Source: Sulfolobus sp. SCGC AB-777_G06 (lineage in GTDB: Archaea; Thermoproteota; Thermoprotei_A; Sulfolobales; Sulfolobaceae). From it: a stretch of DNA of 13,193 nucleotides. Shown here piece by piece: positions 1 to 7,840 of this stretch. Every line of letters starts with the position of its first letter. Positions within the stretch are counted from its first letter, which is position 1. The position numbers and the translations under genes are program-made. The notes under the pieces are model-generated. The model saw only the letters and a program-made list of their open reading frames with translations, ran no database searches and was not told the DNA's origin. The stretch is from NCBI GenBank assembly GCA_003086555.1, contig QEFN01000028.1, positions 1 to 13,193 of the forward strand, written 5' to 3'.

Positions 1-397
1 CCCCATTTTGCTATGATGTATTGTCCTCCCTTGTTTGTGCTTATTCCCGTTGCGTCTGCTATTACTTCCAGCTCGTCGTTTGCTTCCGGGAATTTTATGT
101 TCATGTTTCTTACTCTTTCCTCACTGTTGAGTAGTCTAGGCTTGTTGGGATGATTTTCAGTCTCTCTAGTGCTCTCAATACTCCTTCTATAGCCCTATAA
201 GGTAAGAACAAGTGGAGGAATGCTAGGAATTCGTTGAACTCCTTTGGTGCCTTGTAGGTTTTCTTTGCATGTCTATTCTCCTCTGCTAGTAAATCCCACC
301 AGTGTTCGAAGACGTAGAAGGGGAACATTAGGGTATATCTCATTATAACGTTCTCGTCGTACTTGTGCCAATCCCTCTTGTACTTACTCTTTCCCAT
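1..397 (-). pseudogene. IS5-type (ISC1058-like) transposase, frameshifted, partial at window edge
   Basis: This is the N-terminal part of a DDE transposase. Reading from ATG 397, the first frame gives 95 residues, including the segment KAPKEFNEFLAFLHLFLPYRA, and stops at 110-112 just after LDYSTVRKE. The protein then continues in the -1 frame from about position 122 to the window edge as EERVRNMNIKFPEANDELEV and then IADATG, whose Asp fits the first catalytic Asp of the DDE triad. A single missing base near 118-125 explains the break. No A6G-like slippery sequence is visible at the junction, so decay is more likely than programmed frameshifting. Assignment to the ISC1058/IS5 group is from memory of Sulfolobus transposases. 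The rest of the element lies outside the window, and I could not define the inverted repeat on the right-hand side. Confidence 0.75.
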
Positions 398-416
398 GAG
401 TAATACTCGTTATTAT

Positions 417-430
417 TTTTTATAAATTTT
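417..430 (-). promoter_or_regulatory. TATA box of the transposase
   Basis: The palindromic TTTATAAA at 419-426 is centred about 26 bp upstream of ATG 397. This is the spacing of a leaderless Sulfolobales promoter, so the transposase start codon is probably the first transcribed base or close to it. Confidence 0.55.
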
Positions 431-530
431 TGTATAATTCTGAAGTAGTCCACAAAGCACCCCTTTTCTTCTGTCTTCTAAAGCCCTCTTAATTTGGCTG
501 GTTAGACGTTATTAAACGAATAGGGAAACT

Positions 531-540
531 GTTTTTAACC
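531..540 (+). promoter_or_regulatory. TATA box for the 563 gene
   Basis: GTTTTTAACC, preceded by GAAACT as a possible BRE, is centred about 28 bp upstream of GTG 563. The spacing supports a leaderless transcript beginning at that GTG and so supports the chosen start. Confidence 0.5.
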
Positions 541-562
541 CTAATCTAATGATAACATTATT

Positions 563-910
563 GTGGAGAATAACAGAAGTAAACAACAAAAGAAGAGAAA
601 AAAGAGCAAAGAAAGCATATTAGCTTTTAAAAAAGAGCTTCGAGCTATGATGCTTGAACCTATCTACGGGGAGAATATAAAAGATATTATTACCAGATTG
701 ACGTCTAAGTTAGAGGAGATCGCAGAGTCTTATGGTTATGAAATAGAGTTCCCGGAGAGAGCGAAAAAAGACATTGAAGGGGATATCTATTATTTCGTTT
801 ATTCAATAAAGGTTAAGACTAGACATGGCTCTAAGAAATTAAACTTAGAAGTTCAGTACATGATTTACGATGAAGGAAAGTGGATGGGAGTAATAACTGA
901 AGTGAAATGA
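563..910 (+). CDS. Small basic protein of unknown function (115 aa)
   Basis: I do not recognise this family. The first 27 residues are very rich in Lys, Arg and Gln (KQQKKRKKSK) and are probably disordered or nucleic-acid binding. A helical stretch follows (about residues 28-60, EPIYGENIKDIITRLTSKL). The C-terminal half looks like alternating beta strands (DIYYFVYSIKVKTRHG, then LNLEVQYMIYDEGKWMGVI). No signal peptide, membrane segment or cysteine motif is visible. The start is GTG 563, chosen because a TATA-like element lies about 28 bp upstream; an internal ATG-ATG at residues 28-29 is an alternative. It lies between the IS remnant and a convergent coiled-coil gene, with a 9-bp gap to the latter. 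A nucleic-acid or ribosome-associated role is only a guess from its charge. Confidence 0.7.
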   Translation: MENNRSKQQKKRKKSKESILAFKKELRAMMLEPIYGENIKDIITRLTSKLEEIAESYGYEIEFPERAKKDIEGDIYYFVYSIKVKTRHGSKKLNLEVQYMIYDEGKWMGVITEVK

Positions 911-919
911 ATAATTTCT

Positions 920-2284
920 TTATAGAAACACATAGTACTCTTCTATTCTCTTTCTTACGTTCCAACCCTCATCATAAAGCTCTTCAAATCCTTTGTCTAC
1001 TTGTGCTTTCAACTGCCTTAAGTTATCGGAAACGTTGTGTCCGTATTTAGAAATCAGAACGGATATAAAATCATTGAAGTTAAAGAGGTCTTCAGATATC
1101 TCATTCGGCTCTTTTTTAAAGAATCCGAAGAAGCTCTTCCTATATTTATACATTTGAATACCTATTGCTAAAACCCTATCTGCGTAGTCTTTCACCAATA
1201 GGAAGGGCACTATAACATCTACTTTTTCGCCCATATATGGTGCTCTCTTATATGCAAGTTTAAGTTTGTTTAATTCCTCCTCACACGCCCTCTTTATAGT
1301 ATTCAATTGATTAACAACACTTTGAAGTAGTTCATCTAATTCCTTTATCTTAATATTAATTCCTTCTAATTCTTTCTGTTTTTGCTGATTAAGTAGACGT
1401 ATTTCGTTTACCAATGTTCTTATCTCATTTTTATACTTGTTTTTTATAGAAGTTAGAGTTGAATTTACTTCACTTATGTATTTTGATTTCATAGTATTTA
1501 ACGCGTCTACATCTTTTTCTGTGACGAAGCTGGCTTCCTTATCTATCTCTCCCTTACCTATCAAGACTTCTATGTCTGCAAGTTTTTCGTATAGTTTTTT
1601 AGCCTCTGATGAAAGCTCACTTTCTAAGTTTTTCTTAGTTTCGTTTACTTTTTGTTTTAACTCTTCATTTTTAGCGGAAAGTAACTGGTCATACTTATCC
1701 TCAATCTGTTTTCTTTCTTCAGCTCTCTTACCTTTTAATATAGTTACTATTGTAGTCACTTTGCTGACAACACTTTCAATTGTTGTAATATTATCTGTAA
1801 TTATCTTCTCTCTAACGTTTAAGTCTTGAATTAACGTATCTAAGTCGAACTGAGAAGCCTCTTTGGGAATAACTGTTAAAGGTAACTGGGGGCTACCGGT
1901 GGAGAGAATTGGTGTTAAATCTGAATATACTAGTCCTCTAAAGGTTACCTCTTCATAACCTTTAGTTGCATGCCATTTAAATGATTTAAGCAAAGCAAGT
2001 AATTCTGATTCGTTCTTGTTTTCTTGAATAGTATTTAGTATTCTATCATAATTTTGAAGAATAGTAAATTGTAACTTTGTCATTAAGCTCATAGTCTGGT
2101 CGAAAATTAGATATCCTCCGCTTTTTTCATTCTTAACAAGAGTTAAGGGCCATCCTATCAGTTCTCCCGCTTTTATCTTGATCTCTCTTCCAGTTAACCT
2201 AACTAGTGCTACAGCTATTTGCTTTTCAACACTTAATGGCTGTTTATTTGAATCGACAACAAGCGGTAGGTGTATTGAATCCAC
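920..2284 (-). CDS. Large coiled-coil protein of unknown function (454 aa)
   Basis: No family is recognised. Three parts can be seen. Residues 1-150 are a globular N-terminal region (start MDSIHLPLVVDSNKQPLSVE). Residues about 155-345 are a long, highly charged heptad-like stretch rich in K, E, L and N, such as EERKQIEDKYDQLLSAKNEE and KQKELEGINIKIKELDELL, typical of a coiled coil, with a possible hinge near residues 242-258 (IGKGEIDKEASFVTE). Residues 346-454 are a C-terminal region with a basic aromatic patch (YKYRKSFFGFFKKEP). There is no signal peptide, membrane helix or Walker motif, so it is not an SMC or Rad50 ATPase. The GTG start at 2284 is the only good initiator in frame after the stop at 2297-2299, and a TATA element sits 27 bp upstream. 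It may be a cytoplasmic structural, scaffold or DNA-organising protein; this is inference. Confidence 0.8.
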   Translation of the reverse strand: MDSIHLPLVVDSNKQPLSVEKQIAVALVRLTGREIKIKAGELIGWPLTLVKNEKSGGYLIFDQTMSLMTKLQFTILQNYDRILNTIQENKNESELLALLKSFKWHATKGYEEVTFRGLVYSDLTPILSTGSPQLPLTVIPKEASQFDLDTLIQDLNVREKIITDNITTIESVVSKVTTIVTILKGKRAEERKQIEDKYDQLLSAKNEELKQKVNETKKNLESELSSEAKKLYEKLADIEVLIGKGEIDKEASFVTEKDVDALNTMKSKYISEVNSTLTSIKNKYKNEIRTLVNEIRLLNQQKQKELEGINIKIKELDELLQSVVNQLNTIKRACEEELNKLKLAYKRAPYMGEKVDVIVPFLLVKDYADRVLAIGIQMYKYRKSFFGFFKKEPNEISEDLFNFNDFISVLISKYGHNVSDNLRQLKAQVDKGFEELYDEGWNVRKRIEEYYVFL

Positions 2285-2305
2285 ATGAATGCTTAATCAA
2301 TTAGT

Positions 2306-2315
2306 ATTATATTAA
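2306..2315. promoter_or_regulatory. Shared divergent TATA element
   Basis: The AT-only stretch TATTATATTA lies between two divergent genes. Its centre is 27 bp from GTG 2284 (minus strand, leaderless spacing) and about 33 bp from ATG 2344 (plus strand, implying a leader of about 6 nt). No other good box exists in the 59-bp gap, so one element may serve both directions. Confidence 0.45.
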
Positions 2316-2343
2316 GTTGTTTAGACTTTAAGATAGAGATAGA

Positions 2344-3288
2344 ATGAAAGTCCTAATCACATTCCGGTTCTTCGACGAATGGGTAAAAAAGATAGTTGAG
2401 AGCGGGATCGAGGTTATCCAGTGGAAAGAGGAAAAGGCACCTCCTAAAAAGTGGATCTTAGATAACGTAAGTAATGTAGACGGAATTCTTTGCACTCTCA
2501 ATACTAAGATTGATAAGGAAATAATTTCAGCTGCTGAAAATTTGAAAGTTATCAGCACTTACAGTGTTGGTTTTGATCACATAGATGTTAAAGAGGCAAA
2601 AAGTAGAGGTATAAGAGTAGGATATACACCAGAAGTATTGACGGAGACTACAGCAGATTTGATTTTCGGGCTTATCTTGGCCGTCGCTAGAAGGATTGTT
2701 GAAGGGGATAAGCTGATAAGAGAGGGAAAATGGATGATCCCTTGGCAACCCGACTTTTTACTGGGATATGACGTATACGGTAAAACCTTAGGGATAATAG
2801 GGATGGGCAGAATAGGTAAAGCCGTTTACAGAAGGGCTAAGGGATTTAATATGAGAGTCATATACACATCTAGGACTAAAAAGGATGATATAGATGCCGA
2901 GTTTGTGAGCTTTGAGGAGTTACTTAAACAATCAGACTTCGTAGTAATAACTGTTGATCTGAACGAGTCTACATATCACATGATAAATGGGAGTACATTA
3001 AGGCTGATGAAAAAGACAGCATTTTTGATTAACGCCTCTCGTGGAAAAGTAATAGATGAGAAAGCACTTGTTAAAGCTCTAGAGGAAAAATGGATTGCTG
3101 GGGCTGCGTTGGACGTGTTTGAAGAGGAACCTATTAACAAGGATCACCCTCTCCTGAAGTTCAGTAATGTTGTATTAACTCCTCATATTGGAAGTGCTAC
3201 ATTTGAGACCAGGTACAAAATGGCTGAAATTGCTGTTGAGAATTTATTCAGAGGTCTCAGGGGAGAAAAGTTAATATATGAACTATAG
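2344..3288 (+). CDS. gyaR: D-2-hydroxyacid dehydrogenase, glyoxylate/hydroxypyruvate reductase type
   Basis: Cytosolic NAD(P)H-dependent reductase of the D-isomer-specific 2-hydroxyacid dehydrogenase family; 314 residues is the normal length. The N-terminal substrate domain contains YSVGFDHIDV (73-82) and TPEVLTETTADL (95-106). The central Rossmann domain has GMGRIG at 153-158. The catalytic residues are visible as Arg233 (NASRGKVID), Glu262 (DVFEEEP) and His281 (TPHIGSAT). After the second strand of the Rossmann fold the motif TSRT (175-178) carries Arg rather than Asp, which suggests a preference for NADPH. The closest match in memory is archaeal glyoxylate reductase GyaR of Thermococcus and Pyrococcus, but 3-phosphoglycerate dehydrogenase-like substrates cannot be excluded. 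It stands alone on the plus strand between two unknown minus-strand genes, so context gives no help on substrate. Confidence 0.88.
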   Translation: MKVLITFRFFDEWVKKIVESGIEVIQWKEEKAPPKKWILDNVSNVDGILCTLNTKIDKEIISAAENLKVISTYSVGFDHIDVKEAKSRGIRVGYTPEVLTETTADLIFGLILAVARRIVEGDKLIREGKWMIPWQPDFLLGYDVYGKTLGIIGMGRIGKAVYRRAKGFNMRVIYTSRTKKDDIDAEFVSFEELLKQSDFVVITVDLNESTYHMINGSTLRLMKKTAFLINASRGKVIDEKALVKALEEKWIAGAALDVFEEEPINKDHPLLKFSNVVLTPHIGSATFETRYKMAEIAVENLFRGLRGEKLIYEL

Positions 3289-3293
3289 CCGGA

Positions 3294-4076
3294 CTAAAAG
3301 TATTGAGCTCTTTGTTTTATTTCTTCTTTCACCTTGTTGAATTCGTCATTTAATATAGGGTCTCCGTTCTTTATTGCATTTACAGTTTCCGTTATTCCAA
3401 CCTCCGTGACTTTATTATCAAAGTAAAGTGTTATAGACGCTATAAGATATGTCAATTTAACTTTCTCGAAGTCAAAGAACTCATCAAGTTTACCTTGTAG
3501 TCCTATCGCCTTTAACATATCTCCTCTCTTTATCGATTTAAACCAACTCTTCTTTTCTCGTAGCTGGTTAGAAAACTCACTCTGATAAGCTATCTCGTTT
3601 ATAACAGAATATATATCAACATTGATTTCCTCACTATTCCTTCTGTCTGCTATCTCCTTAGCTAGGATCTGAATATCTTTAGGGTCAATTACCACATCCT
3701 CTCTAGTCGGGTATGATGTAAATCCCTGAGAAATTGCTTCCTCTTCTATCCTTCTGAAAACTTCTTGTATATCTTTTTCAGCTAAAGCTAAACTGAAGCT
3801 CTTTCCTGAGATTAAGGAAGCCATAGAGTGAAGTAAGTAAACATCTAACGTAATGAATAAAGAAATTATTTTATCTACGTTTTCGTAGTTCTTAGTTACT
3901 GTCCAAATAATGAAATTCTTCCTTAAATATTTCTTAGGCCAATTATCTAGTACGTATAAGATAGGCGGTTTAGCATAACTTAATGAGACGAAATAACCCC
4001 CATTAATTTTCTTATAAACTGAAACAGTAAGATCCTTATCTAAACCTGATTTATGTGCTAATGCAATATAATTCAT
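3294..4076 (-). CDS. Unknown protein, 260 aa
   Basis: I do not recognise this family. The N-terminal third appears to be alpha/beta with several hydrophobic strands (GGYFVSLSYAKPPILYVLDN, NFIIWTVTKN), followed by a hydrophobic helix around residues 70-90. The remainder is mostly helical and charged (KDIQEVFRRIEEEAISQG; DPKDIQILAKEIADRR). No signal peptide, metal motif or nucleotide-binding loop can be seen. The ATG at 4076 overlaps the TGA of a 21-codon upstream ORF as ATGA, and GAGG at 4087-4090 could act as a Shine-Dalgarno sequence, so translation is probably leadered or coupled. It ends 5 bp from the convergent dehydrogenase gene. It may be related functionally to the other unknown minus-strand gene at 920-2284, but only proximity suggests this. 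Confidence 0.75.
   Translation of the reverse strand: MNYIALAHKSGLDKDLTVSVYKKINGGYFVSLSYAKPPILYVLDNWPKKYLRKNFIIWTVTKNYENVDKIISLFITLDVYLLHSMASLISGKSFSLALAEKDIQEVFRRIEEEAISQGFTSYPTREDVVIDPKDIQILAKEIADRRNSEEINVDIYSVINEIAYQSEFSNQLREKKSWFKSIKRGDMLKAIGLQGKLDEFFDFEKVKLTYLIASITLYFDNKVTEVGITETVNAIKNGDPILNDEFNKVKEEIKQRAQYF
3311..3329 (+). terminator. T-rich terminator of the hydroxyacid dehydrogenase gene
   Basis: A pyrimidine tract with several T runs (TTTGTTTTATTTCTTCTTT) begins 22 bp after the dehydrogenase stop codon. It lies inside the convergent unknown gene, where the other strand encodes Lys/Glu-rich codons. T-rich tracts without hairpins are the usual archaeal terminators. Confidence 0.45.
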
Positions 4077-4138
4077 TTGAAATCATCCTCTTCAGCCCTG
4101 GCCACTCTCCTCATTGAATCAGCAAAGAGTGTACTCAT
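4073..4138 (-). CDS. Possible 21-residue ORF coupled to the 260-aa gene
   Basis: ATG 4138 opens a short frame, MSTLFADSMRRVARAEEDDFK, ending in a TGA that overlaps the ATG of the next gene (ATGA at 4073-4076). An internal ATG at 4114 would give 13 residues. A TATA-like TTTTATAATA at 4143-4152 predicts a transcript start near 4121, which favours the shorter form or a plain 5' leader; a second box at about 4164-4172 would fit the longer form. The ATGA junction is typical of translational coupling in archaeal operons. With no homologue recognised and so short a frame, chance is possible. Confidence 0.3.
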   Translation of the reverse strand: MSTLFADSMRRVARAEEDDFK

Positions 4139-4142
4139 CAAG

Positions 4143-4152
4143 TATTATAAAA
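4143..4152 (-). promoter_or_regulatory. TATA box for the 260-aa gene or its leader ORF
   Basis: Read on the minus strand this is TTTTATAATA, centred at about 4148. It predicts transcription from near 4121, upstream of ATG 4114 and ATG 4076. Confidence 0.4.
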
Positions 4153-4166
4153 GAAGGAAAGCGTAT

Positions 4167-4177
4167 AATAAAAAATT
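4167..4177 (-). terminator. T-tract terminator of the malonyl-CoA reductase gene
   Basis: Directly after the TAA at 4179-4181 the minus strand reads TAATTTTTTATTAT, with a run of six T (4170-4175). This matches archaeal intrinsic termination. Confidence 0.55.
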
Positions 4178-4178
4178 A

Positions 4179-5264
<1,086 letters not shown>

Positions 5265-5282
5265 CTATTATACTCATTTGGG

Positions 5283-5291
5283 AAATATAAA
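5283..5291 (-). promoter_or_regulatory. TATA box and SD region of mcr
   Basis: The minus strand has TTTATATTT here, centred about 32 bp before ATG 5255. A second AT-rich box (CTTATATTTTTAAAG, about 5300-5314) could give a longer leader holding the AGGTGAT Shine-Dalgarno element at about 5260-5266. Which box is used cannot be decided by reading. Confidence 0.45.
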
Positions 5292-5324
5292 TTTGCTTTA
5301 AAAATATAAGCTTTACAATTTGAT

Positions 5325-5330
5325 AAAAAA
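5325..5330 (-). terminator. T6 terminator of ilvD
   Basis: Read on the minus strand, CTGTTTTTTATC follows the ilvD stop codon by about 4 bases. The T6 run is a typical archaeal terminator and separates ilvD from mcr. Confidence 0.5.
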
Positions 5331-5334
5331 CAGT

Positions 5335-7020
5335 TTATGTTAAAAGTACGGCTCCTTTTGAAGAAGACGAAACTAATTTCGCATATTGTGCTAATAGCCC
5401 ACTTTTGTATCTCGGTGGTGGCGGTGTCCACTCGTCTCTTCTTTTCTTTATTTCTTCAGGAGATAATTCTACTTCTAGTTTTCCTCTATCAGCATCTATA
5501 ACTATTATGTCTCCATCTCTAAGTAATGCAATAGTCCCACCGACTGCTGCCTCTGGAGCTACGTGACCAACCATAATGCCCCTAGTCGCTCCTGAGAACC
5601 TTCCATCAGTTATTAACGCAACTTTTTCACCTAAACCTTGTCCCACAATAGCACTCGTAACTGCTAACATTTCTCTCATTCCGGGGCCTCCTTTAGGTCC
5701 TTCGTACCTAATAACTACCACATCGTTCTCAACGATCTTTCCTTCCAAAACTGCCTTAAATGTCTCTTCCTCTGAATTGAATACCTTTGCAGGCCCTCTA
5801 TGGTATTTTACTTTACTGGCAGACACTTTCATAACTGCTCCCTCTTCTGCTAGATTCCCCTTTAGTATCCTTATTCCGCCTACTGTAGAGAACGGGTTCT
5901 TAACGTCTCTCACTATGTGATCATGAGGGACGTCAGGGATCTTATACTCCTCTAAATTCTGTTTTAAGGTCTTTCCGGTGACAGTGATCACGTCTCCATG
6001 TAATAGCCCTGCTTCAAGAAGTTTCTTCATTAACAGTGGAGCTCCGCCAACTCTGTGCAAATCAGCCATCACATACTCTCCTCCAGGTTTCATGTTGACT
6101 ATTTCCGGTGTCCTTAAACTAATTCTGTCGAAGTCATCCAGAGTGAGCTTTATACCAGCCTCATGAGCTATTGCCAGTAAATGAAGTACGGCATTTGTAG
6201 ACCCCCCTGAAGCCATAAGCACGGTTATAGCGTTTTCAAATGCTTCAAAAGTCAGTATGTCTCTGGGTTTAAGTCCTATTTCGACTAAATGGATTAAGGC
6301 TTTTCCAGTCTCATACGCATACCTAGTTCTCATAGCATCCACGGCTGGAGGCGAAGCACTCCCTGGTAAAGCTAACCCCAAAGCCTCTGTAATTAAACCC
6401 ATAGTATTAGCTGTGTATAATCCTCCACAAGTACCCGGCCCTGGTATTGCGTTATCTTCCATGAGTCTTAAGTCTTCAACTGTGATCTTACCCTTAGAGT
6501 GCGCACCTACGGCCTCGTATACATCTTGGATAGTTATCGGTTTACCCTTAAAGTTTCCGGGCAGAGTCGAACCTCCATACATAATTATCGAAGGTATGTT
6601 AAGCCTTGCCATTGCCATCATCATACCCGGTGGGGTCTTATCGCAACCTGCTAAGGCTACAAATGCGTCGTAACCGTGAGCGTTAACTACAAGCTCTACC
6701 GTGTTGGCAACTATTTCCCTACTTACTAATGAATATTTCATTCCTTCACTACCCATCGCTATCCCGTCTATAACTACTGGAGCAGTAAATACTCTAGGAG
6801 TACCTCCAGCGCTTCTAACTCCTTCCTTGACTACGTTAGAAAGTCCTAGTAGATGTATATTACAAGGCCCTGCTTCGTTCCACGCTACCGCTACTCCCAC
6901 TATAGGCTTGGAAATATCGTTATCCGTAAGTCCCACAGCTTTTAGGAATGCCCTATTAGGTGCTTTTTCGTAACCCCCATAGACTATATTTGACCTCTTT
7001 TTAGGAGAATATTCAGACAT
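5335..7020 (-). CDS. ilvD: Dihydroxy-acid dehydratase
   Basis: Dehydrates 2,3-dihydroxyisovalerate and 2,3-dihydroxy-3-methylvalerate to the 2-oxo acids that give valine, leucine and isoleucine. The protein is full length (561 residues from ATG 7020). In numbering from the TTG one codon upstream, three Fe-S cysteines are visible: Cys54 (EAGPCN), Cys127 (LAGCDKT) and Cys199 (GPGTCGG), the pattern of [2Fe-2S] members; Lys129 next to Cys127 is the position carbamylated in the family. The C-terminal [12 protein letters not shown] (471-482) is the family signature. ATG 7020 is preferred to TTG 7023 because a TATA box lies 27 bp upstream. Sulfolobus DHAD has been reported to accept sugar acids such as gluconate, so a side role is possible. 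It has its own promoter and terminator, upstream of mcr. Confidence 0.95.
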   Translation of the reverse strand: MSEYSPKKRSNIVYGGYEKAPNRAFLKAVGLTDNDISKPIVGVAVAWNEAGPCNIHLLGLSNVVKEGVRSAGGTPRVFTAPVVIDGIAMGSEGMKYSLVSREIVANTVELVVNAHGYDAFVALAGCDKTPPGMMMAMARLNIPSIIMYGGSTLPGNFKGKPITIQDVYEAVGAHSKGKITVEDLRLMEDNAIPGPGTCGGLYTANTMGLITEALGLALPGSASPPAVDAMRTRYAYETGKALIHLVEIGLKPRDILTFEAFENAITVLMASGGSTNAVLHLLAIAHEAGIKLTLDDFDRISLRTPEIVNMKPGGEYVMADLHRVGGAPLLMKKLLEAGLLHGDVITVTGKTLKQNLEEYKIPDVPHDHIVRDVKNPFSTVGGIRILKGNLAEEGAVMKVSASKVKYHRGPAKVFNSEEETFKAVLEGKIVENDVVVIRYEGPKGGPGMREMLAVTSAIVGQGLGEKVALITDGRFSGATRGIMVGHVAPEAAVGGTIALLRDGDIIVIDADRGKLEVELSPEEIKKRRDEWTPPPPRYKSGLLAQYAKLVSSSSKGAVLLT

Positions 7021-7040
7021 CAAATGATATAAACAAGTTC

Positions 7041-7052
7041 AAAATTTTTAAA
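7041..7052 (-). promoter_or_regulatory. TATA box of ilvD
   Basis: The minus strand reads TTTAAAAATTTT, centred at about 7047, 27 bp upstream of ATG 7020. This is leaderless spacing. The box lies in the 45-bp gap after the methyltransferase stop codon, so ilvD need not depend on read-through. Confidence 0.6.
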
Positions 7053-7065
7053 TTATTATGGGTAA

Positions 7066-7806
7066 TTACATAGGTTTAGCTACTATGGTCATTTGTGGAT
7101 CGCTAATCTCAAACTTTTTCCACGAATAACCGCTATAAACATCTATAATTTCAAACCCCGCTTTTCTCATCAAGTCTACTATCTCATGTAAGCTATAATA
7201 TCTTTGAGAGAATGTAACTTTCTCGACTTCTTTGCCGTCCTTTATATAAGATCTTGTTACTTGTAATCTCGATGTAAACGGGTCAAAGTTGTTATTATCT
7301 ATAACCAAGTACGGTGGAATGTAGGAGTGTATTATCTCGGGCTTGTTGTAAATGAGGAAGTCCCTATTATCGAGGTTTACAATTAATAATCCGGTATCTT
7401 TTATTACTCCCCTGAACTCTCTGAGGATCTTTAAGTCATCTTCCTCTTCGTAATATCCTAAGCTGTTGAAAATATTAATAATGATATCATAGGACTCGCC
7501 ACTTAATACTTGAGTTAATTTCCTCATATCTCCTTTAAGGAAGGTACCTGTAGGTACGTTCTCTTTTGATTTTTTCACCATTTTTTCGGAGATATCGACG
7601 CCAGTTATCTCATAACCTAGTTTTGATAGAAAATAACTAACTCTACCAATTCCGCAAGGTACATCAAGAATTTTCTTTCCTTTAACGTTATATTTTCTTG
7701 ATACTTCGTCTATCCATTTAGCCCACTTATTCCCCTCCTCCCAAAGCTTAAGCATTTCGTTTATGTAAAGGTCGGATTCGAAGATCTTTAACCAGTATTC
7801 ATCCAT
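7066..7806 (-). CDS. Class I SAM-dependent methyltransferase
   Basis: A Rossmann-fold methyltransferase of 246 residues. Motif I is LDVPCGIGR (47-55), the acidic residue that binds the SAM ribose is Asp71 (GVDIS), the adenine-contact motif is GDMR (92-95), and a motif IV-like strand is DIIINIFNSLGY (107-118). The C-terminal half (YIPPYLVIDNNNFDPFTSR; MRKAGFEIIDVYSG) is typical of small-molecule methyltransferases of the Methyltransf_11/25 type, and the substrate cannot be named. ATG 7806 has a TATA box 27 bp upstream, in keeping with a leaderless mRNA. It is divergent from a secreted protein gene with only 34 bp between the start codons, so the two may be co-regulated. Confidence 0.85.
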   Translation of the reverse strand: MDEYWLKIFESDLYINEMLKLWEEGNKWAKWIDEVSRKYNVKGKKILDVPCGIGRVSYFLSKLGYEITGVDISEKMVKKSKENVPTGTFLKGDMRKLTQVLSGESYDIIINIFNSLGYYEEEDDLKILREFRGVIKDTGLLIVNLDNRDFLIYNKPEIIHSYIPPYLVIDNNNFDPFTSRLQVTRSYIKDGKEVEKVTFSQRYYSLHEIVDLMRKAGFEIIDVYSGYSWKKFEISDPQMTIVAKPM

Positions 7807-7809
7807 TAA

Positions 7810-7818
7810 CTTAATTTA
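7810..7818 (+). promoter_or_regulatory. TATA box for the secreted protein gene
   Basis: CTTAATTTA is centred about 27 bp upstream of ATG 7841, which argues for leaderless initiation there and not at TTG 7826. Confidence 0.5.
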
Positions 7819-7829
7819 CGATGGCTTGG

Positions 7830-7837
7830 TAATAAAA
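7830..7837 (-). promoter_or_regulatory. TATA box for the methyltransferase gene
   Basis: On the minus strand this is TTTTATTA, centred about 27.5 bp from ATG 7806. It lies within the downstream half of the opposing promoter, so the two promoters interleave. Confidence 0.5.
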
Positions 7838-7840
7838 CTG

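Noticed and set aside
398..562. Right-hand inverted repeat or target duplication of the IS remnant
   Set aside because: The left end is outside the window, so no pair of repeats can be compared and any boundary would be a guess.
1437..1829. 130-codon open frame antisense to the coiled-coil gene
   Set aside because: Its Ser/Phe/Leu-rich composition is what the complement of Lys/Glu-rich coiled-coil codons produces; no independent support.
2328..2748. Open frames antisense to the hydroxyacid dehydrogenase gene
   Set aside because: They overlap a fully conserved enzyme gene and show no family resemblance or start signals.
5576..6973. Several open frames of 60-140 codons antisense to ilvD
   Set aside because: They mirror the codon pattern of ilvD, are Ser/Pro/Ala-rich, match no family and have no promoter or SD signals.
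7826..7828. TTG 7826 as the start of the secreted protein
   Set aside because: ATG 7841 has leaderless TATA spacing and begins a typical signal peptide; the extra five residues add nothing.
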